From Candidatus Glassbacteria bacterium RIFCSPLOWO2_12_FULL_58_11 (lineage in GTDB: Bacteria; Gemmatimonadota; Glassbacteria; GWA2-58-10): a stretch of DNA of 11,598 bases. The DNA lies in NCBI GenBank assembly GCA_001780825.1, contig MFIX01000065.1, positions 5,911 through 17,508 on the forward strand, in the 5' to 3' direction. The notes beneath the pieces are model-generated. The model did not search any database. It saw only the letters and a program-made list of their open reading frames with translations, and had not been told where the DNA came from. Below are positions 1 to 6,712 of this stretch, piece by piece (the first letter of the stretch is position 1; each line of letters opens with the position of its first letter). A program made the position numbers and the translations under genes.

Positions 1-1
1 C

Positions 2-490
2 CAGGACTCGCCGGCCGTGGACACGCTCTCTGCGGGACCGGAAAGCCAGCCCTCCAAAAAGGACAGTATCCTGGACTATCTCAGGCGCTCCGGATCGAGC
101 GGGCCGCTGAAGCTGACTTACGATCAGCCGGATTCGATTCTCAGCCTGCGCAACATCTCTTACACCCTGATCGTGCTAGCCCTGTTGGTTCTTTTCCTGC
201 ATTTCCTGCGGAAATTCGTGCAGCGGCCGATCAGCGGCGTCCCGTCGGGGGAACATTTCAGGGTGATACAGCAGTTTCACCTCGGCCCGAAAAAATCGGT
301 CGCCCTGGTCAAGCTTTTTGACCGGCTGCTGCTCCTGGGTGTGACTGAAACCTCCATCACCACCCTCTCCGAGATCAGCGATGCCGGGGAGGTGGAACGT
401 CTCCTGGCCCGTCTTCAGGATACCGGCGGCGGCCAGGCTCAAAATTTCCGCGAAATCTACCAGGGCTTGCTCTCCCGGATAAAAAAATAA
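2..490 (+). CDS. fliO: FliO-like flagellar export apparatus protein, 5' partial
   Basis: The reading frame is open to the left edge, so the true start probably lies upstream; the first start codon inside the window is GTG at 17. Numbered from that GTG, there is a hydrophilic N-terminal part, one hydrophobic membrane segment at about residues 46-65, then a cytoplasmic domain beginning near FRVIQQFHLGPKKSVALVK and continuing into LLLGVTETSITTLSEI. This lysine-rich stretch followed by an LLLGVT strand is the typical FliO/MopB signature. FliO is a small bitopic protein that helps assemble the FliP-FliQ-FliR export gate of the flagellar type III secretion system. No fliP follows: a terminator comes directly after the stop and the next gene is on the other strand, so fliO is here the last gene of its operon. 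The family call is good; the upstream neighbours cannot be seen. Confidence 0.85.
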   Translation, partial: QDSPAVDTLSAGPESQPSKKDSILDYLRRSGSSGPLKLTYDQPDSILSLRNISYTLIVLALLVLFLHFLRKFVQRPISGVPSGEHFRVIQQFHLGPKKSVALVKLFDRLLLLGVTETSITTLSEISDAGEVERLLARLQDTGGGQAQNFREIYQGLLSRIKK

Positions 491-933
491 CCTTCCCCGA
501 TGCACCAGGAGTTCTGCCACCCGGACCCGAGGGCCGGGTTTTTTATTGTCCGTCAACTGAAAGCAGGTCAGGATTCATTTCGGCCGGGCGGGAAAACCGG
601 TGGAGGGCTGTTCCATGAATTTACCCGAAAATGGACATGAAATTTCTCGTATTGCGGAACAGCAAAATAGTGGTTGCCAAAAGTCCTTACACATTGGATT
701 CGACCGGGAAAGGCCGGGCTATCCGGGAGAGTAATCCCGGCAGCATTCGGCAGCCGTAATATAGTAATAGCCGTCACGGTTCATAGTATCATGGAAAGGG
801 AATCTGGTGCTTCCCTGGTTTGCATCAAAGTAATATTGATCTATAGCAATTGCCAGGACGCGGGAGCCTATTAATGCTCTTTATCCCATGACGATTATTG
901 AAAAACTGAAAATACTTGTGGCTATTGCTATAG
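491..933. other. Intergenic region with small hairpins and a thrice-repeated motif
   Basis: I see no credible gene here. After the fliO terminator the stretch holds two short hairpins, CCGGGA/TCCCGG at 723-740 and GGGAA/TTCCC at 798-815. It also holds three related 14-mers: ATATAGTAATAGCC (759-772), CTATAGCAATTGCC (841-854) and, inverted, GGCTATTGCTATAG (920-933). The last two form a near-perfect inverted pair. The third copy abuts the stop codon of the permease gene. Short open frames in this gap have no ribosome site and no recognisable product. Confidence 0.5.
519..545 (+). terminator. Rho-independent terminator after fliO
   Basis: The arms ACCCGG (519-524) and CCGGGT (534-539) form a GC-rich stem around a nine-base loop, followed at once by a T run (539-544). 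The hairpin lies 28 bases after the fliO stop codon and ends the flagellar transcript. Confidence 0.85.
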
Positions 934-1734
934 TTACAGCCAGAGACGGGCCAGAAGAACAGCGGCGATCAGATAGAGGAACCAACCGAAACCTCTTTTC
1001 AGTTTCTCTTGCTCGAAATTCAGTGAAACGCGCGCGCCGACATGTCCCCCGATGAAAACGAGAATTGCAAGGACAGCCGTGGTTTTCCAATCCCAATGGC
1101 CCACGGACAGGTGGCCCAGGAAGCCGCCGGCTGCGGTCAGGCCGACCATGAACGAACTGGAGGCCACCGCGATACTCATCGGCACGCCGAAAAGGAGCAC
1201 CATCATCGGGATTTTGAGGATCCCGCCGGCCACCCCGATCATCCCGCTCAAAGCCCCGGCCAGGAATGAGATCGGCAGGGCCAGCAGCAGGTTTATGCTG
1301 TAGCGGCTGGAACCCAGCTGGCGCCGCCAGGCCAGGAGGCTGTTTCCATGTTGAATGGGCCCGGCCGCTTTTTGGAAATTGCGCGCCATGAGTGCCCCCG
1401 CAAAAACGAGCACCCCGGCGAAAAGAACGGTCAGGCTGCGGCCGCTGAAGTACTCGGAAAACAGACCTCCGCAGAACGCCCCGGCTGCGGTCGCCGCTTC
1501 GAGCACCAGGGACATGGGCCAATCCACCAGCCCGGACTTCCTTAAGACCAGGGTCGCGGAGAACGAGGAGACGACAATCAGAAAAAGGCTGGTGGTAGCG
1601 GCGGTGTGGAAATCGATGCCGAACAGCACCTGGATCGGCGTGTACAGTACGCCTCCGCCCAGGCCCAGCGAGGAGAAGACCACTGAGTTAAAAAACATGC
1701 AGATGCTGAAGATAATAAGTATATAGGGAGCCAT
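934..1734 (-). CDS. TauE/SafE-family sulfite/anion permease
   Basis: This is a 266-residue polytopic inner-membrane protein, of usual length for the TauE/SafE (DUF81) family, whose members are proposed to export sulfite, sulfoacetate or related organosulfur anions. The sequence shows the internal repeat expected of the family: the N-terminal half has SSLGLGGGVLYTPIQVLFG followed by a helix with AATTSLF, and the C-terminal half repeats it as LSGMIGVAGGILKIPMMVLL followed by AVASSSFMV. About seven or eight hydrophobic segments can be counted, with a basic loop near residues 115-150. The ATG start has no clear Shine-Dalgarno sequence; no better start was seen. The gene stands alone, divergent from the creatininase-family gene, so its neighbours do not reveal the substrate. 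Family confident, substrate unknown. Confidence 0.85.
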   Translation of the reverse strand: MAPYILIIFSICMFFNSVVFSSLGLGGGVLYTPIQVLFGIDFHTAATTSLFLIVVSSFSATLVLRKSGLVDWPMSLVLEAATAAGAFCGGLFSEYFSGRSLTVLFAGVLVFAGALMARNFQKAAGPIQHGNSLLAWRRQLGSSRYSINLLLALPISFLAGALSGMIGVAGGILKIPMMVLLFGVPMSIAVASSSFMVGLTAAGGFLGHLSVGHWDWKTTAVLAILVFIGGHVGARVSLNFEQEKLKRGFGWFLYLIAAVLLARLWL

Positions 1735-1921
1735 AAGGGTCTGCTTTTGTCGGCCGGCCTTGAGCCGGGCGGCAAGAAAATTTAGTGCCGCCGAATGAAA
1801 AGCGATATATTTTCTTTCCGCCGCCTGTCAGCGTGGCCAGGTCAGCCATCGGCCGTCACTCAGGCGCGGCACTCTGGCTAAACTTACAGGAATATAAAAA
1901 CTCTTGTTCCGGAGTACGACA

Positions 1922-2656
1922 ATGATCGACACTGATGCCACTTCGGCGGAACTGGCCGCGGCCGGGCCCAGGATCGCCTTCCTGCCGGTGGGCGCCTGCG
2001 AGCAGCATTTCGGGCTTCTGCCGCTCAATACCGATATACGTCAAAGCGAGCGCCTGGCCCGGGATATCGCGGCCGCTTTTGACAGCTACCTTCTGCCCCC
2101 GCTCCCCTTCGGGACTTCGCTGGAGAATACCGGGGCGGCGGGCACGCTCACTCTGATGCCGGAAACTCTGGCCGCGGTAATCGACGATCTGGTGGACTGC
2201 CTCTACCGTCAGGGGTTTGAAATCGTCGTCATCGTCAATTCGCACGGCGGAAATTTCGTCCTGCGTCCGGCGGTGCGAAAAATCAACTACAAAAATCCCG
2301 GCCGGAAAACCATATTCATCGACCCGTGGGAGATAGTGCCGGCCGAAAGGCTGAAAGAAATCTTCGAGGGCGACAACGAGCTGCATTGCGGAGAGCGGGA
2401 AACCTCGGTAATGCTTTATCTCTTTCCGGAGGTAGTCCGCAAAGACCGGATGATCGATGGCGACCCGCGGGCGTTGCGGATCGAGTTGGATATGTTCTCT
2501 ATCCCCTTGCTGGCGGAAGGCAAACCCTGGGGATTGGCCTCCAAAGCCACCGCGGCCAAGGGCCGCGCCTTCTACGAGCTGATGGTAAGCCATTCGGTCG
2601 AGTTTATCCGGAGGATAATCGACCGTCACGAAAAACATCCTACGTATCATGGCTGA
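1922..2656 (+). CDS. Creatininase-family metal-dependent amidohydrolase
   Basis: This 244-residue protein belongs to the creatininase family, which includes creatinine amidohydrolase, the formamide hydrolase ArfB and the mycofactocin protease MftE. Visible motifs are LPVGACEQHF followed by LPLNTD (E27, H29 and D38 match the metal ligands of the family), VNSHGGN (H108) and LHCGERETS (H155, E158, E160), the acidic pair typical of members with NSHGGN rather than the NGHYEN of true creatininase. This argues against creatinine as substrate; an amide or formamide bond is more likely. In the first motif Phe replaces the usual Gly after EQH. I chose ATG 1922 because CGGAG lies seven bases upstream; a TTG at 1904 in the same frame would add six residues but has no ribosome site. 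It is a single-gene unit, ended by the hairpin that overlaps its stop codon. Substrate unknown. Confidence 0.85.
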   Translation: MIDTDATSAELAAAGPRIAFLPVGACEQHFGLLPLNTDIRQSERLARDIAAAFDSYLLPPLPFGTSLENTGAAGTLTLMPETLAAVIDDLVDCLYRQGFEIVVIVNSHGGNFVLRPAVRKINYKNPGRKTIFIDPWEIVPAERLKEIFEGDNELHCGERETSVMLYLFPEVVRKDRMIDGDPRALRIELDMFSIPLLAEGKPWGLASKATAAKGRAFYELMVSHSVEFIRRIIDRHEKHPTYHG

Positions 2657-2681
2657 GCGGGAACGGCGCTCAGCGTTTTTT
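2652..2681 (+). terminator. Terminator hairpin spanning both convergent stop codons
   Basis: The perfect 8-bp stem GCTGAGCG (2652-2659) / CGCTCAGC (2667-2674) has a seven-base loop and is followed by six T (2676-2681). The stop codon of the creatininase-family gene (TGA, 2654-2656) is in the left arm. The stop codon of the convergent peptidase gene (2670-2672, minus strand) is in the right arm. The T run is at the same time the two Lys codons at the peptidase C-terminus. There is no T run on the minus side, so it should stop plus-strand transcription better than minus. Confidence 0.8.
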
Positions 2682-4556
2682 CAGCGAAAAATATTTGTAT
2701 TCTTCCAGGGTCTTGAATAAAGTCATCAGCTCATCCAGTTTCGGGGTCTTGCCCGATTCGTGGCCGATCAGCCACTGGATCTCGAAGACCGAGCGCTTCC
2801 CATCGGCCCAGAAGATCGGGATGTTGTGGTCATAGGACCAGGAGCTGAAATCCGCCAGATTACGCTGCTGTTTAACCTTTTTCGGGACCCGCGCCAGCGA
2901 GTATGAACCCCAGATCTTGCGCACCGGTACGATTTTGTGCGCCTCGCGCTCCAGCTTGGTCGCGGGTTTGCGGGTGAATTTTTTCCCGGCTGGCCGGGCG
3001 GTTTCCGCAAAAAGAGCCAGCCGCTTTTTGAGGGACCTGGTCTTTCCGGAGAGGTCGCCGCGCTCTTTGGCCGTGAAAGCCAGATTCTGAACCGAATCGA
3101 GGCGCTTTTCCAAAACCGGCATCAGATACTGCAGGCGCTCATCGTAGGCCTGGCTCTCCTTGTGCTCGGCTGCCATGTCGACCAGCTCGTGCAGGGCGCC
3201 GTTGTAAATCACCTCCGCCAGCTCTCCAGCCGCTTTCCAGCCTCCGTTGGTCACCGTATAAACTCCAGCCGCCAGCAGCCCCGCCATCTCGCCCATCACC
3301 TCGGTGCTCAGGTTTTCCGGCCGGTCGCTGCTGGTGTGGTAGAAGCGGTCGCGCAGGAAAATCAGCGAGGGGCAGGGAATGTCGATCAGCGGGTCGGCCA
3401 GGAAGTTATCGTTGATCATGAACGGTTTTACTTCCCAGTGCCAGCGCGGATGGTCTTTGTAAAGTTCGCGAGTCAGGTCGATAGTCAGATCGTCGATGAA
3501 CGAGGGGTTATTGTGCGGCTCTACGTATATCTGGAGCCAGCTTTTGCAGATGTCCTGGTTCGCTCCGACCATATCCGGGTTGAAGGCGCAGATAGCTTGT
3601 TTGGCTATTTCCGGGTGGGCGGTAAGGTGCGCCAGGAAACCGATCACCTCCCAGGAACAGATCACCCGGATTGTCCGCTGGGGCGGTTCCAGCTTCCCCT
3701 GACGGACCAGGTCCAGGATCGCCCGGGCCGCCTCGAGCGCCGTGCCCACCCCGGAAGCGTTATCGTGCGCGCCGATTTCGTGGAGGTGCTGGGTCAGCCA
3801 GACTTCCTTTTCGGGTTCTTTGACTCCCGGGATCACCCCGGTAGTAACCGGCAGGCTGTCATCGTAGAGCCGTGTCTCGACCCGGGCAAAAGCCTCGACC
3901 TCTCCGTTTTTGTCCAGCAGGGAGCGCAGCCAGTCCCCATCCACGGGTTTGATCGAGAAAGCGAGCAGGTTTTCCCTGTTCTGGGGGAATAAAAAGGCGT
4001 TGTGCCAGCGCACCAGGTGCATGTTCTCTTCGCGCACGCGCGCCTCGGGCCAGTAAGGCAGCTCATCACTGATCACGCCGAGAGCTCCCTGCTCGATGAT
4101 CCGGGTACGCAGCTTGTCATCCAGCGGAACGGTATCCTGAAAGAGGAGCTTGCCCTTGATACTTTTTTTGGTGTCGGCCCGGACGATTTTGGCTTTCAGC
4201 CCCTTGGGCGGAGTGCTGCCGCACCAGAGCATCAGGTGGCAGGGGTCGGCCCGGCGGTCGGCGATGCGCCGGGTCGTGCCGTCCGGAGCGGTCACCTCGA
4301 GGATGCCGGATATCGCATCCCAGCCCTGCGGGCCCTCCCAATCGGAAAAGAGGTTCTTTCCGGTTGTCGGATACTCGATGATTTCCACCCGGCTCAAACC
4401 GATCTCTCGCATGATCTCCGCGGCGGCCGCGGCTGCCCGGTGATAACCGGGGAAAGTCGAAAGACGGTCGTGCATCCAGAATCTGAGTATATATTCCAAG
4501 GCTCTGGCCCCCGAGGTTTCTTTCCGCATCTTGCTCAACACATCATGATGAAACAT
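2670..4556 (-). CDS. M28 / DUF4910-like zinc aminopeptidase-type protein
   Basis: This 628-residue protein has the core of an M28-type metallopeptidase. Likely metal ligands are H257 or H259 (QHLHEIGAHDNASG), D265, E303 (SWEVIGF), D328 (NPDMVG) and H407 (YHTSSDRPENL). The usual Glu-Glu pair of M28 is Glu-Val here, which resembles the ETIG active-site strand of the DUF4910/DUF2172 branch rather than classical aminopeptidases. Residues about 75-235 form an inserted PA-like domain. Residues about 425-628 are a helical, Lys/Arg-rich extension of unknown role. I see no signal peptide, so it is probably cytoplasmic. The ATG at 4556 has AAGG eight bases upstream; an in-frame ATG at 4529 is the alternative. 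An AT-rich promoter precedes it. It is transcribed alone, converging on the creatininase-family gene. Hydrolase class likely; substrate unknown. Confidence 0.8.
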   Translation of the reverse strand: MFHHDVLSKMRKETSGARALEYILRFWMHDRLSTFPGYHRAAAAAAEIMREIGLSRVEIIEYPTTGKNLFSDWEGPQGWDAISGILEVTAPDGTTRRIADRRADPCHLMLWCGSTPPKGLKAKIVRADTKKSIKGKLLFQDTVPLDDKLRTRIIEQGALGVISDELPYWPEARVREENMHLVRWHNAFLFPQNRENLLAFSIKPVDGDWLRSLLDKNGEVEAFARVETRLYDDSLPVTTGVIPGVKEPEKEVWLTQHLHEIGAHDNASGVGTALEAARAILDLVRQGKLEPPQRTIRVICSWEVIGFLAHLTAHPEIAKQAICAFNPDMVGANQDICKSWLQIYVEPHNNPSFIDDLTIDLTRELYKDHPRWHWEVKPFMINDNFLADPLIDIPCPSLIFLRDRFYHTSSDRPENLSTEVMGEMAGLLAAGVYTVTNGGWKAAGELAEVIYNGALHELVDMAAEHKESQAYDERLQYLMPVLEKRLDSVQNLAFTAKERGDLSGKTRSLKKRLALFAETARPAGKKFTRKPATKLEREAHKIVPVRKIWGSYSLARVPKKVKQQRNLADFSSWSYDHNIPIFWADGKRSVFEIQWLIGHESGKTPKLDELMTLFKTLEEYKYFSLKKR

Positions 4557-4630
4557 TTCACGACCCTTCGCAAAGAGTGTGCGCGAAAACCTGCTCTGGA
4601 CCGGCTGCTGTAAGTTTAATTGGGCGTTGA

Positions 4631-4660
4631 ATTATAATTATTAATAATTGATTGATACAA
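4631..4660 (-). promoter_or_regulatory. Sigma-70-type promoter of the peptidase gene
   Basis: Read on the minus strand: TTGTAT (4655-4660), an 18-base spacer, then the consensus TATAAT (4631-4636). It predicts a start near 4624 and a leader of about 68 bases before the ATG at 4556. The very AT-rich surroundings fit, although they also raise the chance of a false match. Confidence 0.55.
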
Positions 4661-4883
4661 ACGATACTTGTATATTGCAACGTAACAATAGAACACACAA
4701 ACATTTGCAGGGACAGGTTTGAACCGTAGCCAGGCCTGGAATGGCGAACCGGAACGAAGTGAAGATCTGCGCGATTTTTGCGCTACACATCCATTCGAAG
4801 CACGCCAATCCCCTGCGGCGCCTGGGAATAAACCGCTGCACAAGAAATATGCGAGTTGCTGGTAAAAGTATAATGAAATATAA

Positions 4884-4937
4884 CCTATGAGGCTGGTTTT
4901 CCCACCTCACTTTAGGGGCGGTTCGCGAACCGCCCTT
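4884..4937. repeat. Two adjacent hairpins, one a 20-base perfect palindrome
   Basis: The first hairpin is an interrupted stem: CCTA, TGAGG (4888-4892), GG, loop TTTT, CC, CCTCA (4905-4909) and TAGG. The second follows at once and is the perfect palindrome GGGCGGTTCGCGAACCGCCC (4916-4935). Neither has a T run, so they are not classical terminators. They resemble REP-like intergenic palindromes. They lie downstream of the cNMP-domain gene on its strand and could protect the 3' end of its mRNA. Confidence 0.6.
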
Positions 4938-5099
4938 ACAATCGGAAATCATTTCTAATTTTACGCAGTTTTATTAAATATAATTTTCCTCAATCAGCAC
5001 AGAAAAGATTATAAATCAACACACTATTAAAACGTAAATAAATAACGGATTTTTCCCCTCTCCGCAATTGATTTTCTTGTGGTAAAGTTGTAAAGGAAT

Positions 5100-5582
5100 T
5101 CAGCAGCGGTCAATGAGCATGTCCGCCTCCCGCAGCCGTCTGGAAAGCTCGCGCGCCAGGTAGCGCAGGAGCTTAACGCTCAAATGCGGGAAATCGTCCA
5201 GGAGACGGTGCCCATCGAAGGCGAAAAGCTCTGTTGGAACGACAGTCAAGGCCGTGGCCGAACGGGGTTGATTGTCGAGTACGGCCATCTCGCCGAAAAC
5301 CTCGCCCGGACCGAGCAGAGCCAGGGTTTTGCCGCTGGTCTCCCGGCGTATCTCGACCCGTCCTTCCAGGATCGCAAAAAAATTGTCCCCTGTGTCCCCC
5401 TCTCTGAAAATCACTTCCTTTCCGGGAAAACTTATGCGTTCCGAACAGAACAGGAGGAGGGAAATCTCTTCGTAGGAAAATGTCGAGAATAATTCGTATT
5501 TTACCAGTCTGGCTACCAGTTTTCTCTGATCATTCTTGTCGTTCGGCGAAAGTTTTTTACCGGCCGCTCGCGGCATTCTCAT
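5100..5582 (-). CDS. Stand-alone cyclic-nucleotide-binding domain protein
   Basis: This protein of 160 residues is essentially one cNMP-binding (Crp/Fnr N-terminal type) domain. The beta-roll runs from about residue 48 (ISFPGKEVIFREGDTGDNFF) and contains the phosphate-binding cassette GEMAVLDNQPRSATA (97-111). The conserved E98 and R107 that grip the cyclic phosphate and ribose in cAMP-binding members are both present, so ligand binding is plausible. The chain ends after one more helix (LLRYLARELSRRLREADML) and there is no helix-turn-helix, so it should not bind DNA directly. It could act as a sensor with a partner protein. ATG 5582 is preferred, with GGATGGG just upstream; ATG 5576 and TTG 5594 are alternatives in the same frame. 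It is divergent from the cytochrome-GMC operon and shares its promoter region. Confidence 0.8.
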   Translation of the reverse strand: MRMPRAAGKKLSPNDKNDQRKLVARLVKYELFSTFSYEEISLLLFCSERISFPGKEVIFREGDTGDNFFAILEGRVEIRRETSGKTLALLGPGEVFGEMAVLDNQPRSATALTVVPTELFAFDGHRLLDDFPHLSVKLLRYLARELSRRLREADMLIDRC

Positions 5583-5609
5583 GGTCCCATCCAAGCCGGG
5601 ATATAGAAG

Positions 5610-5638
5610 TTGACTGACCTGTATAAATTGCCTTTTAT
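5610..5638 (+). promoter_or_regulatory. Possible promoter of the cytochrome-GMC operon
   Basis: TTGACT (5610-5615), a 17-base spacer and TTTTAT (5633-5638), a modest -10. The two bases 5637-5638 are shared with the -10 of the divergent gene, so the two promoters overlap. The leader would be about 65 bases. Confidence 0.4.
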
Positions 5639-5666
5639 CCTATCATTCGAGGATCAGTTTTGTCAA
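5637..5666 (-). promoter_or_regulatory. Promoter of the cNMP-domain gene
   Basis: Read on the minus strand: the consensus -35 TTGACA (5661-5666), an 18-base spacer and TAGGAT (5637-5642). The predicted start near 5630 gives a leader of about 48 bases. Confidence 0.5.
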
Positions 5667-5710
5667 ATTTTTGTTAGACCACGCCGGGCCGCAACGGGGG
5701 AGGATGTATC

Positions 5711-6664
5711 TTGACAGCCGGGAAACGGCGAGGTAAAATTTCTTGGCACTTCCGAACGGCCTCGATTCAATTTCTCTCCAGGAATATTTTCTTGAATAAT
5801 TTGCCGGGCATCCTTGCAGCGTCTCTGGCCCTCCTGCTGTTCATATCAAGTTCTGCGGCGGAGGAAATCAGCGAGGGGGATTGTGCCGCCTGCCATGCGG
5901 CAATCAGCGGCGAGTGGCGCTCCTCGCTCCATGCCGCGGCCTATTCCTCTCCGGCCTTCCAGCAAAAGCTTAAAGAGTCCGCCGCGGCCGGAAACAGTTC
6001 GTGCGGTTGCCACACGCCCGCGGCGCTGCCTCCGGGCTACCTGGGCCGGGAGCCGGCGGCCCGCGCGGAGGCTCCGGAGCGCGGGGTGGACTGCCTGGCC
6101 TGCCACATGGACAGCAGCCTGACGGCCTGGTCGAGCGGCGAAGAGCGCTATGTTCCGCACTGGACGAGGCAGGAGAAGATTTATTCAAGCGCGGCTTTCT
6201 GCGGCGGATGCCACGTCTGGGGCCGTGACAGCGGCTATGATTGCCAGACCTGCCACATGCCCCGGGTCGAGGGCGGCCCCGATGACGGCCCACGGATCGG
6301 GCGAACAGCCGGGGCCATGCACGCCTCCCACCGCTGGGTGGGCTCGCGTGACCCGGAACTGCTGTCCGGGGCGGCTGAGTTGGAGGTGCTCCGGCATGGA
6401 GACAGCCTCCAGGTGACAGTCAGCAGCTTGCTGAGCGCGCATTATTTTCCCCAAACCCGTCACCGCCTGCTGAAAGTCGCCGCCCTGGCCGGCGGCGGCC
6501 CGATCTGGGAGTCGGACTTGCGGCTGGCGCCGGATTCGACCGCGAAATTTTCGGTCGCCTTACCGGAGAACCTGCCCGGGCTCCGCGTGGAGCTGCGATT
6601 CTATCCCGTGCCGGAGGTCCAGACGGACAGTTTCTATGTCATCCGGCGCCAGGCTATCGAATAG
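5711..6664 (+). CDS. Secreted multiheme cytochrome c (c554-like family)
   Basis: This 317-residue protein has a long basic N-terminus and a hydrophobic core (LPGILAASLALLLFISSSAA, about residues 31-50) that reads as a Sec signal peptide, giving a periplasmic product. Four canonical CxxCH heme sites are visible: CAACH (58-62), CLACH (128-132), CGGCH (164-168) and CQTCH (178-182). A fifth site is shortened to CGCH (98-101). The first site with its following Trp and His (EWRSSLHAAAY) and the C-terminal SAHYFPQTRHRL, similar to the GHxFPTG motif, are typical of c554-like multiheme cytochromes. The last 110 residues look like a beta domain. TTG 5711 is chosen because GGGGGAGG ends seven bases upstream; an out-of-frame ATG at 5704 opens only a 10-codon frame. 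It is the first gene of the operon, so it probably takes electrons from the GMC flavoprotein. Confidence 0.85.
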   Translation: MTAGKRRGKISWHFRTASIQFLSRNIFLNNLPGILAASLALLLFISSSAAEEISEGDCAACHAAISGEWRSSLHAAAYSSPAFQQKLKESAAAGNSSCGCHTPAALPPGYLGREPAARAEAPERGVDCLACHMDSSLTAWSSGEERYVPHWTRQEKIYSSAAFCGGCHVWGRDSGYDCQTCHMPRVEGGPDDGPRIGRTAGAMHASHRWVGSRDPELLSGAAELEVLRHGDSLQVTVSSLLSAHYFPQTRHRLLKVAALAGGGPIWESDLRLAPDSTAKFSVALPENLPGLRVELRFYPVPEVQTDSFYVIRRQAIE

Positions 6665-6712
6665 AATGTTCCGCGGAGCCGGACCATCCTTATCCTGGAG
6701 CAGAGCCGACTT

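Larger units (their letters stand above)
4557..5099. other. AT-rich intergenic region with a GC-rich core block
   Basis: I see no convincing gene in this 540-base gap. The flanks (4615-4700 and 4940-5095) are strongly AT-rich, while 4705-4850 has a composition closer to coding DNA and contains CCAGGCCTGG near 4731. The block is open for about 75-100 codons on the minus strand, but that frame starts without a ribosome site, runs through the hairpin elements and has a Cys/Arg-rich low-information product. It may be a decayed insert or an interspersed repeat. The gap also holds the peptidase promoter (4631-4660) and two hairpins (4884-4937). Confidence 0.5.

Noticed and set aside
1856..2650. 264-codon minus-strand frame opposite the creatininase-family gene
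   Set aside because: The plus strand carries all metal-binding motifs and a ribosome site; the minus product is compositionally odd.
2937..3992. 351-codon open frame on the plus strand opposite the peptidase gene
   Set aside because: Antisense artefact of biased codon use; the minus strand holds the M28 motifs, and this product shows no domain.
4641..4952. 103-codon minus-strand frame in the AT-rich gap
   Set aside because: No ribosome site, runs through the palindromic hairpins, and the product is Cys/Arg-rich without domains.
5704..5736. ATG at 5704 as the start of the cytochrome or of a leader peptide
   Set aside because: It is out of frame with the cytochrome and opens only 10 codons, and its first base directly follows the ribosome site; the in-frame TTG at 5711 has the correct spacing.
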